A stretch of DNA of 64,000 bases, taken from Megachile rotundata (lineage: Eukaryota; Arthropoda; Insecta; Hymenoptera; Megachilidae). The stretch lies in assembly GCF_050947335.1 (NCBI RefSeq), contig NW_027474092.1, positions 1 to 64,000 on the forward strand. Reading direction: 5' to 3'. The translations under genes were made by a program, and so were the position numbers. Position 1 is the stretch's first letter, and each line of letters opens with the position of its first letter. Below are positions 13,330 to 27,277 of the stretch, piece after piece. Below the pieces are notes generated by a model. It made no database searches and was not told the DNA's origin. It saw only the letters and a list, made by a program, of their open reading frames with translations.

Positions 13330-16300
13330 TTATTAGCCATATAATGCTTATATGATCGACAGAACGACCATTACTATTCTTATTACACTCCCTGTTATCA
13401 ATCTAACTCATATTATTAACCATGTTATGCTTATATGATCGGTAGAACGATAATTACTATACTTATTACTCTTATTATTATCAATCTAACTAACATTATT
13501 AGCCAAATTATGCTTATATGATCGATAGAACGACAATTACTATACTTATGACTCTTATTATTATCAATCTAACTCATATTATTAGCCATATTATGCTTAT
13601 ATGATCGATAGAACGACATTTACTATACTTATTACTCTTATTATTATCAATCTAACTCATATTATTAGCCATATTATGCTTATATGATCGATAGAACTAC
13701 ATTTACTATACTCATTACTCTTATTATTATCAATCTAACTCATATTATTAGCCATATTATGCTTATATGATCGACAGGACGACAATTACTATTCTTATTA
13801 CACTCCCTGTTATCAATCTAGCTCATATTATTAACCATATTATGCTTATATGATCGGTAGAACGATAATTACTATACTTATTACTCTTATTATTATCAGT
13901 CTAACACATATTATTAGCCGAATTATGCTTATATGATCGATAGAACGACAATTACTATACTCATTACTCTTATTATTATCAATCTAACTCATATTATTAG
14001 CCATATTATGCTTATATGATAGATAGAACGACAATTACTATACTCATTACTCTTATTATTATCAATCTAACTCATATTATTAGCCATATTATGCTTATAT
14101 GATCGATAGAACTACATTTACTATACTCATTACTCTTATTATTATCAATCTAACTCATATTATTAGCCATATTATGCTTATGTGGTCGATAGAACGACAA
14201 TTACTATACTTATTACTCTTATTATTATCAATCTAACTCATATTATTAGCCATATTATGCTTATATGATCGACAGAACGACAATTACTATACTTATTACA
14301 CTCACTATTATCAATCTAACTCATATTATTAACCGTGTTATGCTTATATGATCGGTAGAACGATAATTACTATACTTATTACTCTTATTATTATCAATCT
14401 AACTCACATTATTAGCCAAATTATGCTTATATGATCGATAGAACGACAATTACTATACTTATGACTCTTATTATTATCAATCTAACTCATATTATTAGCC
14501 ATATTATGCTTATATGATCGATAGAACGACATTTACTATACTTATTACTCTTATTATTATCAATCTAACTCATATTATTAGCCATATTATGCTTATATGA
14601 TCGATAGAACTACATTTACTATACTCATTACTCTTATTATTATCAATCTAACTCATATTATTAGCCATATTATGCTTATGTGGTCGATAGAACGACAATT
14701 ACTATACTTACTACTCTTATTATTATCGATCTAACGCATATTATTAGCCATATTATGCTTATATGATCGACAGAACGACAATTACTGTACTTCTTACACT
14801 CACTATTATCAATCTAACTCATATTATTAACCATATTATGCAGATATGATCGATAGAATGACAATTACAATACTGATTACTCTTATTATTATCAATCTAA
14901 CTCATATTATTAGCCATATTATGCTTATATGATAGATAGGACGACAATTACTACTCTTATTACACTCCCTGTTATCAATCTAACTCATATTATTAACCAT
15001 ATTATGCTTATATGATCGGTAGAACGATAATTACTATACTTATTACTCATATTATTATCAATCTATCTCATATTATTAGCCACATTATGCTTATATGATC
15101 GACAGAACGACAATTACTATACTCATTACTCTTATTATTATCAATCTAACTCATATTATTAGCCATATTATGCTTATATGATCGATTGGACGACAATTAC
15201 TATACTTATTACTCTTATTATTATCAATCTAACTCATATTATTAGCCATATTATGCTTATATGATCGATAGAACGACAATTACTATACTCATTACTCTTA
15301 TTATTATCAGTCTAACTCATATTATTAGCCATATTATGCTTATATGATCGACAGAACGACAATTACTGTACTTATTACACTCACTATTATCAATCTAACT
15401 CATATTATTAACCATATTATGCAGATATGATCGATAGAACGACAATTACTATACTTATTACACTCACTATTAACAATCTAACTCATATTATTATCCATAT
15501 TATGCAGATATGATCGATAGAACGACAATTACTATACTCACTACTATTATTATTATCCATCGAACTCATATTATTAGCCATATTATGCTTATATGATCGA
15601 TAGGACGACAATTGCTATACTTATTACTCTTATTATTATCAATCTAACTCATATTATTAGCCATATTATGCTAATATGATCGATAGAACGAGATTTACTA
15701 TACTCATTACTCTTATTATTATCAATCTAACTCATATTATTAGCGATATTATGCTTATGTGATCGATAGAACGACAATTACTATACTTATTACCCTTTCT
15801 ATTATCAATCTAACTCACATTATTAGCCATATTATGCTTATATGATCGATAGGACGGCAATTACTATACTTATTACTCTTATTATTATCAATCTAACTCA
15901 TATTAGTAGCCATATTATGCTTATATGATCGATAGAACGACTATTACTATACTCATTACTCTTATTATTAGCAATCTAACTCATATTATTAGCCATATTA
16001 TGGTTATATGATCGACAGAACGACAATTACTATACTTATTACACTCACTATTATCAATCTAACTCATATTATTAACCATATTATGCAGATATGATCGATA
16101 GAACGACAATTACTATACTGATTATTCTTATTATTATCTATAAACTCATATTATTAGCCATATTATGCTTATATGATCGGTAGAACGACAATTACTATAC
16201 TCATTACTCTTATTATTATCAATCTAACTCATATTATTAGCCATATTATGCTTATATGATCGATAGAACTACATTTACTATACTCGTTACTCTTATTATT

Positions 16301-18141
16301 ATCAATCTAACTCATATTATTAGCCATATTATGCTTATGTGGTCGATAGAACGACAATTACTATACTTATTACCCTTATTATTATCAATCTAACTCATAT
16401 TATTGGCCATATTATGGTTATATGATCGACAGAACGACAATTACTATACTTATTACACTCACTATTATCAATCTAACTCATATTATTAACCATATTATGC
16501 AGATATGATCTTTAGAACCACAATTACTATACTGATTATTCTTATTATTATCAATAAACTCATATTATTAGCCATATTATGCATATATGATCGATAGAAC
16601 GACAATTACTATACTTATTAATCTTATTATTATCAATCTAACTCATATTATTAGCCATATTATGCTTATATGATCGACAGAACGACAATTGCTATACTTA
16701 TTACACTCACTATTATCAATCTAACTCATATTATTAACCATATTATGCAGATATGATCGATAGGACGACAATTACTATTCTCATTACTCTTATTATTATC
16801 AATCTAACTCATCTTATTAGCCATATTATGCTTATATGATCGACAGAACGACAATTACTATTCCTATTACACTCCCTGTTATCAATCTAACTCATATTAT
16901 TAACCATGTTATGCTTATATGATCGGTAGAACGATAATTACTATACTTATTACTCTTATTATTATCAATCTAACTCATATTATTAGCCAAATTATGCTTA
17001 TATGATTGATAGAACGACAATTACTATACTTATTTCTCTTATTATTATCAATCTAACTCATATTATTAGCCATATTATGCTTTAGTGATCGACAGAACGA
17101 CAATTACTATACTTATTACACTCACTATTATCAATCTAACTCATATTATTAACCATATTATGCAGATATGATCGATAGAACGACAATTGCTATACTGATT
17201 ATTCTTATTATTATCAATCTAACTCATATTATTAGCCATATTATGCTTATATGATCGATAGAACGACAATTACTATACTTATTAATCTTATTATTATCAA
17301 TCTAACTCATATTATTAGCCATATTATGCTTATATGAGCGACAGAACGACAATTACTATACTTCTTACACTCACTATTATCAATCTAACTCATATTATTA
17401 ACCATATTATGCAGATATGATCGATAGAACGACAATTACTATACTCATTACTCTTATTATTATCAATCTAACTCCTCTTATTAGCCATATAATGCTTATA
17501 TGATCGACAGAACGACAATTACTATTCCTATTACACTCCCTGTTATCAATCTAACTCATATTATTAACCATGTTATGCTTATATGATCGGTAGAACGATA
17601 ATTACTATACTTATTACTCTTATTATTATCAATCTAACTCATATTATTAGCCAAATTATGCTTATATGATTGATAGAACGACAATTACTATACTTATTTC
17701 TCTTATTATTATCAATCTAACTCATATTATTAGCCATATTATGCTTTAGTGATCGACAGAACGACAATTACTATACTTATTACACTCACTATTATCAATC
17801 TAACTCATATTATTAACCATATTATGCAGATATGATCGATAGAACGACAATTGCTATACTGATTATTCTTATTATTATCAATCTAACTCATATTATTAGC
17901 CATATTATGCTTATATGATCGATAGAACGACAATTACTATACTTATTACTCTTATTATTATCAATCTAACTCATATTATTAGCCATATTATGCTTATATG
18001 AGCGACAGAACGACAATTACTATACTTCTTACACTCACTATTATCAATCTAACTCATATTATTAACCATATTATGCAGATATGATCGATAGAACGACAAT
18101 TACTATACTCATTACTCTTATTATTATCAATCTAACTCCTC
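13330..18141. repeat. 58-monomer HOR, copy 1 (4,812 bp)
   Basis: The rare string taactaacatt occurs at about 13,487 and 18,299, exactly 4,812 bp apart. That is 56 units of 83 bp plus two of 82 bp, and the two short units are visible near 16,139 (ctataaactc) and 16,553 (caataaactc). I compared many markers across the two copies (cagtctaacaca, attatcgatc, tctttagaacc, tattattatccatcg, acccttt, tatttctc) and found no internal difference. The start is set where catctt of copy 1 meets cctctt of copy 2. An 8-mer repeat is nested near its right end. Confidence 0.93.
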
Positions 18142-18157
18142 TTATTAGCCATATAAT
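16830..18157. repeat. Nested 8-monomer tandem, two copies (664 bp)
   Basis: Eight monomers repeat at exactly 664 bp. The marker ttcctattac is at 16,861 and 17,525, and the equivalent ttcttattac is at 18,189. Other shared markers are gattgatag, tatttctc, gctttagtga, attgctatactg and gagcgacag. Copies differ at attaatctt (near 17,281) against attactctt. The whole tandem recurs in the next 58-mer copy. Confidence 0.88.
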
Positions 18158-21100
18158 GCTTATATGATCGACAGAACGACCATTACTATTCTTATTACAC
18201 TCCCTGTTATCAATCTAACTCATATTATTAACCATGTTATGCTTATATGATCGGTAGAACGATAATTACTATACTTATTACTCTTATTATTATCAATCTA
18301 ACTAACATTATTAGCCAAATTATGCTTATATGATCGATAGAACGACAATTACTATACTTATGACTCTTATTATTATCAATCTAACTCATATTATTAGCCA
18401 TATTATGCTTATATGATCGATAGAACGACATTTACTATACTTATTACTCTTATTATTATCAATCTAACTCATATTATTAGCCATATTATGCTTATATGAT
18501 CGATAGAACTACATTTACTATACTCATTACTCTTATTATTATCAATCTAACTCATATTATTAGCCATATTATGCTTATATGATCGACAGGACGACAATTA
18601 CTATTCTTATTACACTCCCTGTTATCAATCTAGCTCATATTATTAACCATATTATGCTTATATGATCGGTAGAACGATAATTACTATACTTATTACTCTT
18701 ATTATTATCAGTCTAACACATATTATTAGCCGAATTATGCTTATATGATCGATAGAACGACAATTACTATACTCATTACTCTTATTATTATCAATCTAAC
18801 TCATATTATTAGCCATATTATGCTTATATGATAGATAGAACGACAATTACTATACTCATTACTCTTATTATTATCAATCTAACTCATATTATTAGCCATA
18901 TTATGCTTATATGATCGATAGAACTACATTTACTATACTCATTACTCTTATTATTATCAATCTAACTCATATTATTAGCCATATTATGCTTATGTGGTCG
19001 ATAGAACGACAATTACTATACTTATTACTCTTATTATTATCAATCTAACTCATATTATTAGCCATATTATGCTTATATGATCGACAGAACGACAATTACT
19101 ATACTTATTACACTCACTATTATCAATCTAACTCATATTATTAACCGTGTTATGCTTATATGATCGGTAGAACGATAATTACTATACTTATTACTCTTAT
19201 TATTATCAATCTAACTCACATTATTAGCCAAATTATGCTTATATGATCGATAGAACGACAATTACTATACTTATGACTCTTATTATTATCAATCTAACTC
19301 ATATTATTAGCCATATTATGCTTATATGATCGATAGAACGACATTTACTATACTTATTACTCTTATTATTATCAATCTAACTCATATTATTAGCCATATT
19401 ATGCTTATATGATCGATAGAACTACATTTACTATACTCATTACTCTTATTATTATCAATCTAACTCATATTATTAGCCATATTATGCTTATGTGGTCGAT
19501 AGAACGACAATTACTATACTTACTACTCTTATTATTATCGATCTAACGCATATTATTAGCCATATTATGCTTATATGATCGACAGAACGACAATTACTGT
19601 ACTTCTTACACTCACTATTATCAATCTAACTCATATTATTAACCATATTATGCAGATATGATCGATAGAATGACAATTACAATACTGATTACTCTTATTA
19701 TTATCAATCTAACTCATATTATTAGCCATATTATGCTTATATGATAGATAGGACGACAATTACTACTCTTATTACACTCCCTGTTATCAATCTAACTCAT
19801 ATTATTAACCATATTATGCTTATATGATCGGTAGAACGATAATTACTATACTTATTACTCATATTATTATCAATCTATCTCATATTATTAGCCACATTAT
19901 GCTTATATGATCGACAGAACGACAATTACTATACTCATTACTCTTATTATTATCAATCTAACTCATATTATTAGCCATATTATGCTTATATGATCGATTG
20001 GACGACAATTACTATACTTATTACTCTTATTATTATCAATCTAACTCATATTATTAGCCATATTATGCTTATATGATCGATAGAACGACAATTACTATAC
20101 TCATTACTCTTATTATTATCAGTCTAACTCATATTATTAGCCATATTATGCTTATATGATCGACAGAACGACAATTACTGTACTTATTACACTCACTATT
20201 ATCAATCTAACTCATATTATTAACCATATTATGCAGATATGATCGATAGAACGACAATTACTATACTTATTACACTCACTATTAACAATCTAACTCATAT
20301 TATTATCCATATTATGCAGATATGATCGATAGAACGACAATTACTATACTCACTACTATTATTATTATCCATCGAACTCATATTATTAGCCATATTATGC
20401 TTATATGATCGATAGGACGACAATTGCTATACTTATTACTCTTATTATTATCAATCTAACTCATATTATTAGCCATATTATGCTAATATGATCGATAGAA
20501 CGAGATTTACTATACTCATTACTCTTATTATTATCAATCTAACTCATATTATTAGCGATATTATGCTTATGTGATCGATAGAACGACAATTACTATACTT
20601 ATTACCCTTTCTATTATCAATCTAACTCACATTATTAGCCATATTATGCTTATATGATCGATAGGACGGCAATTACTATACTTATTACTCTTATTATTAT
20701 CAATCTAACTCATATTAGTAGCCATATTATGCTTATATGATCGATAGAACGACTATTACTATACTCATTACTCTTATTATTAGCAATCTAACTCATATTA
20801 TTAGCCATATTATGGTTATATGATCGACAGAACGACAATTACTATACTTATTACACTCACTATTATCAATCTAACTCATATTATTAACCATATTATGCAG
20901 ATATGATCGATAGAACGACAATTACTATACTGATTATTCTTATTATTATCTATAAACTCATATTATTAGCCATATTATGCTTATATGATCGGTAGAACGA
21001 CAATTACTATACTCATTACTCTTATTATTATCAATCTAACTCATATTATTAGCCATATTATGCTTATATGATCGATAGAACTACATTTACTATACTCGTT

Positions 21101-22953
21101 ACTCTTATTATTATCAATCTAACTCATATTATTAGCCATATTATGCTTATGTGGTCGATAGAACGACAATTACTATACTTATTACCCTTATTATTATCAA
21201 TCTAACTCATATTATTGGCCATATTATGGTTATATGATCGACAGAACGACAATTACTATACTTATTACACTCACTATTATCAATCTAACTCATATTATTA
21301 ACCATATTATGCAGATATGATCTTTAGAACCACAATTACTATACTGATTATTCTTATTATTATCAATAAACTCATATTATTAGCCATATTATGCATATAT
21401 GATCGATAGAACGACAATTACTATACTTATTAATCTTATTATTATCAATCTAACTCATATTATTAGCCATATTATGCTTATATGATCGACAGAACGACAA
21501 TTGCTATACTTATTACACTCACTATTATCAATCTAACTCATATTATTAACCATATTATGCAGATATGATCGATAGGACGACAATTACTATTCTCATTACT
21601 CTTATTATTATCAATCTAACTCATCTTATTAGCCATATTATGCTTATATGATCGACAGAACGACAATTACTATTCCTATTACACTCCCTGTTATCAATCT
21701 AACTCATATTATTAACCATGTTATGCTTATATGATCGGTAGAACGATAATTACTATACTTATTACTCTTATTATTATCAATCTAACTCATATTATTAGCC
21801 AAATTATGCTTATATGATTGATAGAACGACAATTACTATACTTATTTCTCTTATTATTATCAATCTAACTCATATTATTAGCCATATTATGCTTTAGTGA
21901 TCGACAGAACGACAATTACTATACTTATTACACTCACTATTATCAATCTAACTCATATTATTAACCATATTATGCAGATATGATCGATAGAACGACAATT
22001 GCTATACTGATTATTCTTATTATTATCAATCTAACTCATATTATTAGCCATATTATGCTTATATGATCGATAGAACGACAATTACTATACTTATTAATCT
22101 TATTATTATCAATCTAACTCATATTATTAGCCATATTATGCTTATATGAGCGACAGAACGACAATTACTATACTTCTTACACTCACTATTATCAATCTAA
22201 CTCATATTATTAACCATATTATGCAGATATGATCGATAGAACGACAATTACTATACTCATTACTCTTATTATTATCAATCTAACTCCTCTTATTAGCCAT
22301 ATAATGCTTATATGATCGACAGAACGACAATTACTATTCCTATTACACTCCCTGTTATCAATCTAACTCATATTATTAACCATGTTATGCTTATATGATC
22401 GGTAGAACGATAATTACTATACTTATTACTCTTATTATTATCAATCTAACTCATATTATTAGCCAAATTATGCTTATATGATTGATAGAACGACAATTAC
22501 TATACTTATTTCTCTTATTATTATCAATCTAACTCATATTATTAGCCATATTATGCTTTAGTGATCGACAGAACGACAATTACTATACTTATTACACTCA
22601 CTATTATCAATCTAACTCATATTATTAACCATATTATGCAGATATGATCGATAGAACGACAATTGCTATACTGATTATTCTTATTATTATCAATCTAACT
22701 CATATTATTAGCCATATTATGCTTATATGATCGATAGAACGACAATTACTATACTTATTACTCTTATTATTATCAATCTAACTCATATTATTAGCCATAT
22801 TATGCTTATATGAGCGACAGAACGACAATTACTATACTTCTTACACTCACTATTATCAATCTAACTCATATTATTAACCATATTATGCAGATATGATCGA
22901 TAGAACGACAATTACTATACTCATTACTCTTATTATTATCAATCTAACTCCTC
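18142..22953. repeat. 58-monomer HOR, copy 2 (4,812 bp)
   Basis: This is a second, apparently identical copy of 13,330-18,141, including both 82-bp monomers and the nested 8-mer tandem. A partial third copy follows. With no difference noticed over 4.8 kb, either the duplication is very recent, homogenisation is strong, or the assembly has repeated the block. Confidence 0.93.
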
Positions 22954-22969
22954 TTATTAGCCATATAAT
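21642..22969. repeat. Nested 8-monomer tandem in the second 58-mer
   Basis: This repeats 16,830-18,157 at the 4,812-bp HOR spacing. In the next, 60-monomer-spaced block the corresponding place at about 27,295-27,958 carries fewer copies of this unit: the tctttagaacc marker shifts from a 4,978-bp to a 5,642-bp offset, a difference of 664 bp. The 8-mer number therefore varies between HOR copies. Confidence 0.85.
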
Positions 22970-23388
22970 GCTTATATGATCGACAGAACGACAATTACTA
23001 TTCTTATTACACTCCCTGTTATCAATCTAACTCATATTATTAACCATGTTATGCTTATATGATCGGTAGAACGATAATTACTATACTTATTACTCTTATT
23101 ATTATCAATCTAACTCACATTATTAGCCAAATTATGCTTATATGATCGATAGAACGACAATTACTATACTTATGACTCTTATTATTATCAATCTAACTCA
23201 TATTATTAGCCATATTATGCTTATATGATCGATAGAACGACATTTACTATACTTATTACTCTTATTATTATCAATCTAACTCATATTATTAGCCATATTA
23301 TGCTTATATGATCGATAGAACTACATTTACTATACTCATTACTCTTATTATTATCAATCTAACTCATATTATTAGCCATATTATGCTT
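22954..23388. repeat. 58-monomer HOR, partial copy 3
   Basis: The 4,812-bp period continues for about 435 bp with two substitutions (gacaatt for gaccatt, and taactcacatt for taactaacatt). It breaks at 23,389, where gcttatgtggtcg replaces gcttatatgatcgacagg. From here the neighbouring 60-monomer spacing takes over. Confidence 0.8.
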
Positions 23389-23398
23389 ATGTGGTCGA
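22984..23398 (+). repeat. Reference copy of a recurring five-monomer cassette
   Basis: Five monomers (415 bp) in fixed order make up this cassette: (i) cagaacg with acactccctg and ccatgttatg, (ii) cggtag junction with gataatt and ccaaattatg, (iii) tatgactc, (iv) gacatttac, (v) tagaactacattt ending gcttatgtggtcga. The same series is found at 27,962-28,376, 35,261-35,675 and 37,087-37,501, and in broken or shortened form at many other places (13.4, 18.2, 25.2, 30.2, 39.7, 42.1 and 43.8 kb). It is the commonest building block right of 13 kb. Confidence 0.85.
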
Positions 23399-24985
23399 TA
23401 GAACGACAATTACTATACTTATTACTCTTATTATTATCAATCTAACGCATATTATTTGCCATATTATGCTTATATGATCGACAGAACGACAATTACTGTA
23501 CTTATTACACTCACTATTATCAATCTAACTCATATTATTAACCATATTATGCAGATATGATCGATAGAATGACAATTACAATACTGATTACTCTTATTAT
23601 TATCAATCTAACTCATATTATTAGCCATATTATGCTTATATGATCGACAGAACGACAATTACTATACTCATTACACTTCTTATTATCAATCTTACTCATA
23701 TTATTAGCCATATTATGCTTATATGATCGACAGGACGACAATTACTATTCTTATTACACTCCCTGTTATCAATCTAACTCATATTATTAACCATATTATG
23801 CTTATATGATCGGTAGAACGATAATTACTATACTTATTACTCCTATTATTATCAATCTAACTCATATTATTAGCCGAATTATGCTTATATGATCGATAGA
23901 ACGACAATTACTATACTCATTACTCTTATAATTATCAATCTAACTCATATTATTAGCCATATTATGCTTATATGATCGATAGAACGACAATTACTATACG
24001 CATTACTCTTATTATTATCAATCTAACTCATATTATTAGCCATATTATGCTTATATGATCGATAGAACTACATTTACTATACTCATTACTCTTATTATTA
24101 TCAATCTAACTCATATTATTAGCCATATTATGCTTATGTGGTCGATAGAACGACAATTACTACACTTATTACTCTTATTATTATCAATCTAACGCATATT
24201 ATTAGCCATATTATGCTTACATGATCGACAGAACGACAATTACTATACTCATTACACTTCTTATTATCAATCTTACTCATATTATTAGCCATATTATGCT
24301 TATATGATCGATAGAACGACAATTACTATACTCATTACTCTTATTATTATCAATCTAACTCATATTATTAGCCATATTATGCTTATATGATCGATAGAAC
24401 GACAATTACTATACGCATTACTCTTATTATTATCAATCTAACTCATAGTATTAGCCATATTATGCTTATATGATCGATAGAACTACATTTACTATACTCA
24501 TTACTCTTATTATTATCAATCTAACTCATATTATTAGCCATATTATGCTTATGTGGTCGATAGAACGACAATTACTATACTTATTACCCTTATTATTATC
24601 AATCTAACTCATATTATTAGCCATATTATGGTTATATGATCGACAGAACGACAATTACTATACTTATTACACTCACTATTATCAATCTAACTCATATTAT
24701 TAACCATATTATGCAGATATGATCGATAGAACGACAATTACTATACTGATTATTCTTATTATTATCAATAAACTCATATTATTAGCCATATTATGCATAT
24801 ATGATCGATAGAACGACAATTACTATACTTATTACTCTTATTATTATCAATCTAACTCATCTTATTAGCCATATTATGCTTATATGATCGACAGAACGAC
24901 AATTACTATTCTTATTACACTCCCTGTTATCAATCTAACTCATATTATTAACCATGTTATGCTTATATGATCGGTAGAACGATAA

Positions 24986-25845
24986 TTACTATACTTATTA
25001 CTCTTATTATTATCAATCTAACTCACATTATTAGCCACATTATGCTTATATGATCGATAGAACGACAATTACTATACTTATGACTCTTATTATTATCAAT
25101 CTAACTCATCTTATTAGCCATATAATGCTTATATGATCGACAGAACGACCATTACTATTCTTATTACACTCCCTGTTATCAATCTAACTCATATTATTAA
25201 CCATGTTATGCTTATATGATCGGTAGAACGATAATTACTATACTTATTACTCTTATTATTATCAATCTAACTCACATTATTAGCTAAATTATGCTTATAT
25301 GATCGATAGAACGACAATTACTATACTTATGACTCTTATTATTATCAATCTAACTCATATTATTAGCCATATTATGCTTATATGATCGATAGAACGACAT
25401 TTACTATACTTATTACTCTTATTATTATCAATCTAACTCATATTATTAGCCATATTATGCTTATATGATCGATAGAACTACATTTACTATACTCATTACT
25501 CTTATTATTATCAATCTAACTCATATTATTAGCCATATTATGCTTATATGATCGACAGGACGACAATTACTATTCTTATTACACTCCCTGTTATCAATCT
25601 AGCTCATATTATTAACCATATTATCCTTATATGATCGGTAGAACGATAATTACTATACTTATTACTCTTATTATTATCAGTCTAACTCATATTATTAGCC
25701 GAATTATGCTTATATGATCGATAGAACGACAATTACTATACTCATTACTCTTATTATTATCAATCTAACTCATATTATTTGCCATATTATGCTTATATGA
25801 TCGATAGAACGACAATTACTATACTCATTACTCTTATTATTATCA
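24986..25845. repeat. 61-monomer-spaced block, copy 1
   Basis: This block matches 30,047-30,906 at 5,061 bp, which is 61 monomers with two of them 82 bp. The diagnostic marker ttatccttat is at 25,621 and 30,682. Differences noticed include ccacatt/ccaaatt near 25,037 and tatttgcc/tattagcc near 25,779. The spacing is one monomer longer than in the block immediately to the left. Confidence 0.85.
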
Positions 25846-27277
25846 ATCTAACTCATATTATTAGCCATATTATGCTTATATGATCGATAGAACTACATTT
25901 ACTATACTCATTACTCTTATTATTATCAATCTAACTCATATTATTAGCCATATTATGCTTATGTGGTCGATAGAACGACAATTACTATACTTATTACTCT
26001 TATTATTATCAATTTAACTCATATTATTAGCCATATTATGCTTATATGATCGACAGAACGACAATTACTATACTTATTACACTCACTATTATCAATCTAA
26101 CTCATATTATTAACCATGTTATGCTTATATGATCGGTAGAACGATAATTACTATACTTATTACTCTTATTATTATCAATGTAACTCACATTATTAGCCAA
26201 ATTATGCTTATATGATCGATAGAACGACAATTACTATACTTATGACTCTTATTATTATCAATCTAACTCATATTATTAGCCATATTATGCTTATATGATC
26301 GATAGAACGACATTTACTATACTTATTACTCTTATTATTATCAATCTAACTCATATTATTAGCCATATTATGCTTATATGATCGATAGAACTACATTTAC
26401 TATACTCATTACTCTTATTATTATCAATCTAACTCATATTATTAGCCATATTATGCTTATGTGGTCGATAGAACGACAATTACTATACTTACTACTCTTA
26501 TTATTATCAATCTAACGCATATTATTAGCCATATTATGCTTATATGATCGACAGAACGACAATTACTGTACTTCTTACACTCACTATTATCAATCTAACT
26601 CATATTATTAACCATATTATGCAGATATGATCGATAGAATGACAATTACAATACTGATTACTCTTATTATTATCAATCTAACTCATATTATTAGCCATAT
26701 TATGCTTATATGATAGATAGGACGACAATTACTACTCTTATTACACTCCCTGTTATCAATCTAACTCATATTATTAACCATATTATGCTTATATGATCGG
26801 TAGAACGATAATTACTATACTTATTACTCATATTATTATCAATCTATCTCATATTATTAGCCATATTATGCTTATATGATCGATAGAACGACAATTACTA
26901 TACTTATTACACTCACTATTATCAATCTAACTCATATTATTAACCATATTATGCAGATATGATCTTTAGAACCACAATTACTATACTGATTATTCTTATT
27001 ATTATCAATAAACTCATATTATTAGCCATATTATGCATATATGATCGATAGAACGACAATTACTATACTTATTAATCTTATTATTATCAATCTAACTCAT
27101 ATTATTAGCCATATTATGCTTATATGATCGACAGAACGACAATTGCTATACTTATTACACTCACTATTATCAATCTAACTCATATTATTAACCATATTAT
27201 GCAGATATGATCGATAGGACGACAATTACTATTCTCATTACTCTTATTATTATCAATCTAACTCATCTTATTAGCCA
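25846..27277. repeat. Mosaic segment joining two long-spacing registers
   Basis: Monomers here resemble 14.0-15.1 kb (tacttactactc, taacgcat, gaatgacaattacaatac, gatagatagg) and then 21.2-21.7 kb (tctttagaacc near 26,963). They look like parts of the 58-mer with an internal stretch removed. No non-satellite sequence is present. Confidence 0.7.

Larger units (their letters stand above)
22300..24796. repeat. 60-monomer-spaced block, copy 1
   Basis: This 2.5-kb block matches 27,278-29,774 at a spacing of 4,978 bp (60 monomers, of which two are 82 bp). Few differences were seen, for example tatttctc against tattactc near 22,506/27,484 and cttattatt against cttgttatt. It overlaps the end of the second 58-mer copy, so the two HOR registers interleave. 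A chance 189-nt reverse-strand open frame at 24,134-24,322 is not a gene. Confidence 0.88.

Noticed and set aside
24134..24322. Reverse-strand open frame of 62 codons, with an identical one at 29,112-29,300
   Set aside because: It spans 2.3 satellite monomers. It is open only because local variants (taacgcat, cttacatg, cttactcat) remove stops that the usual monomer has in that frame. The second copy is simply the 4,978-bp duplicate of the first. There is no ribosome-binding or promoter context and no recognisable domain.
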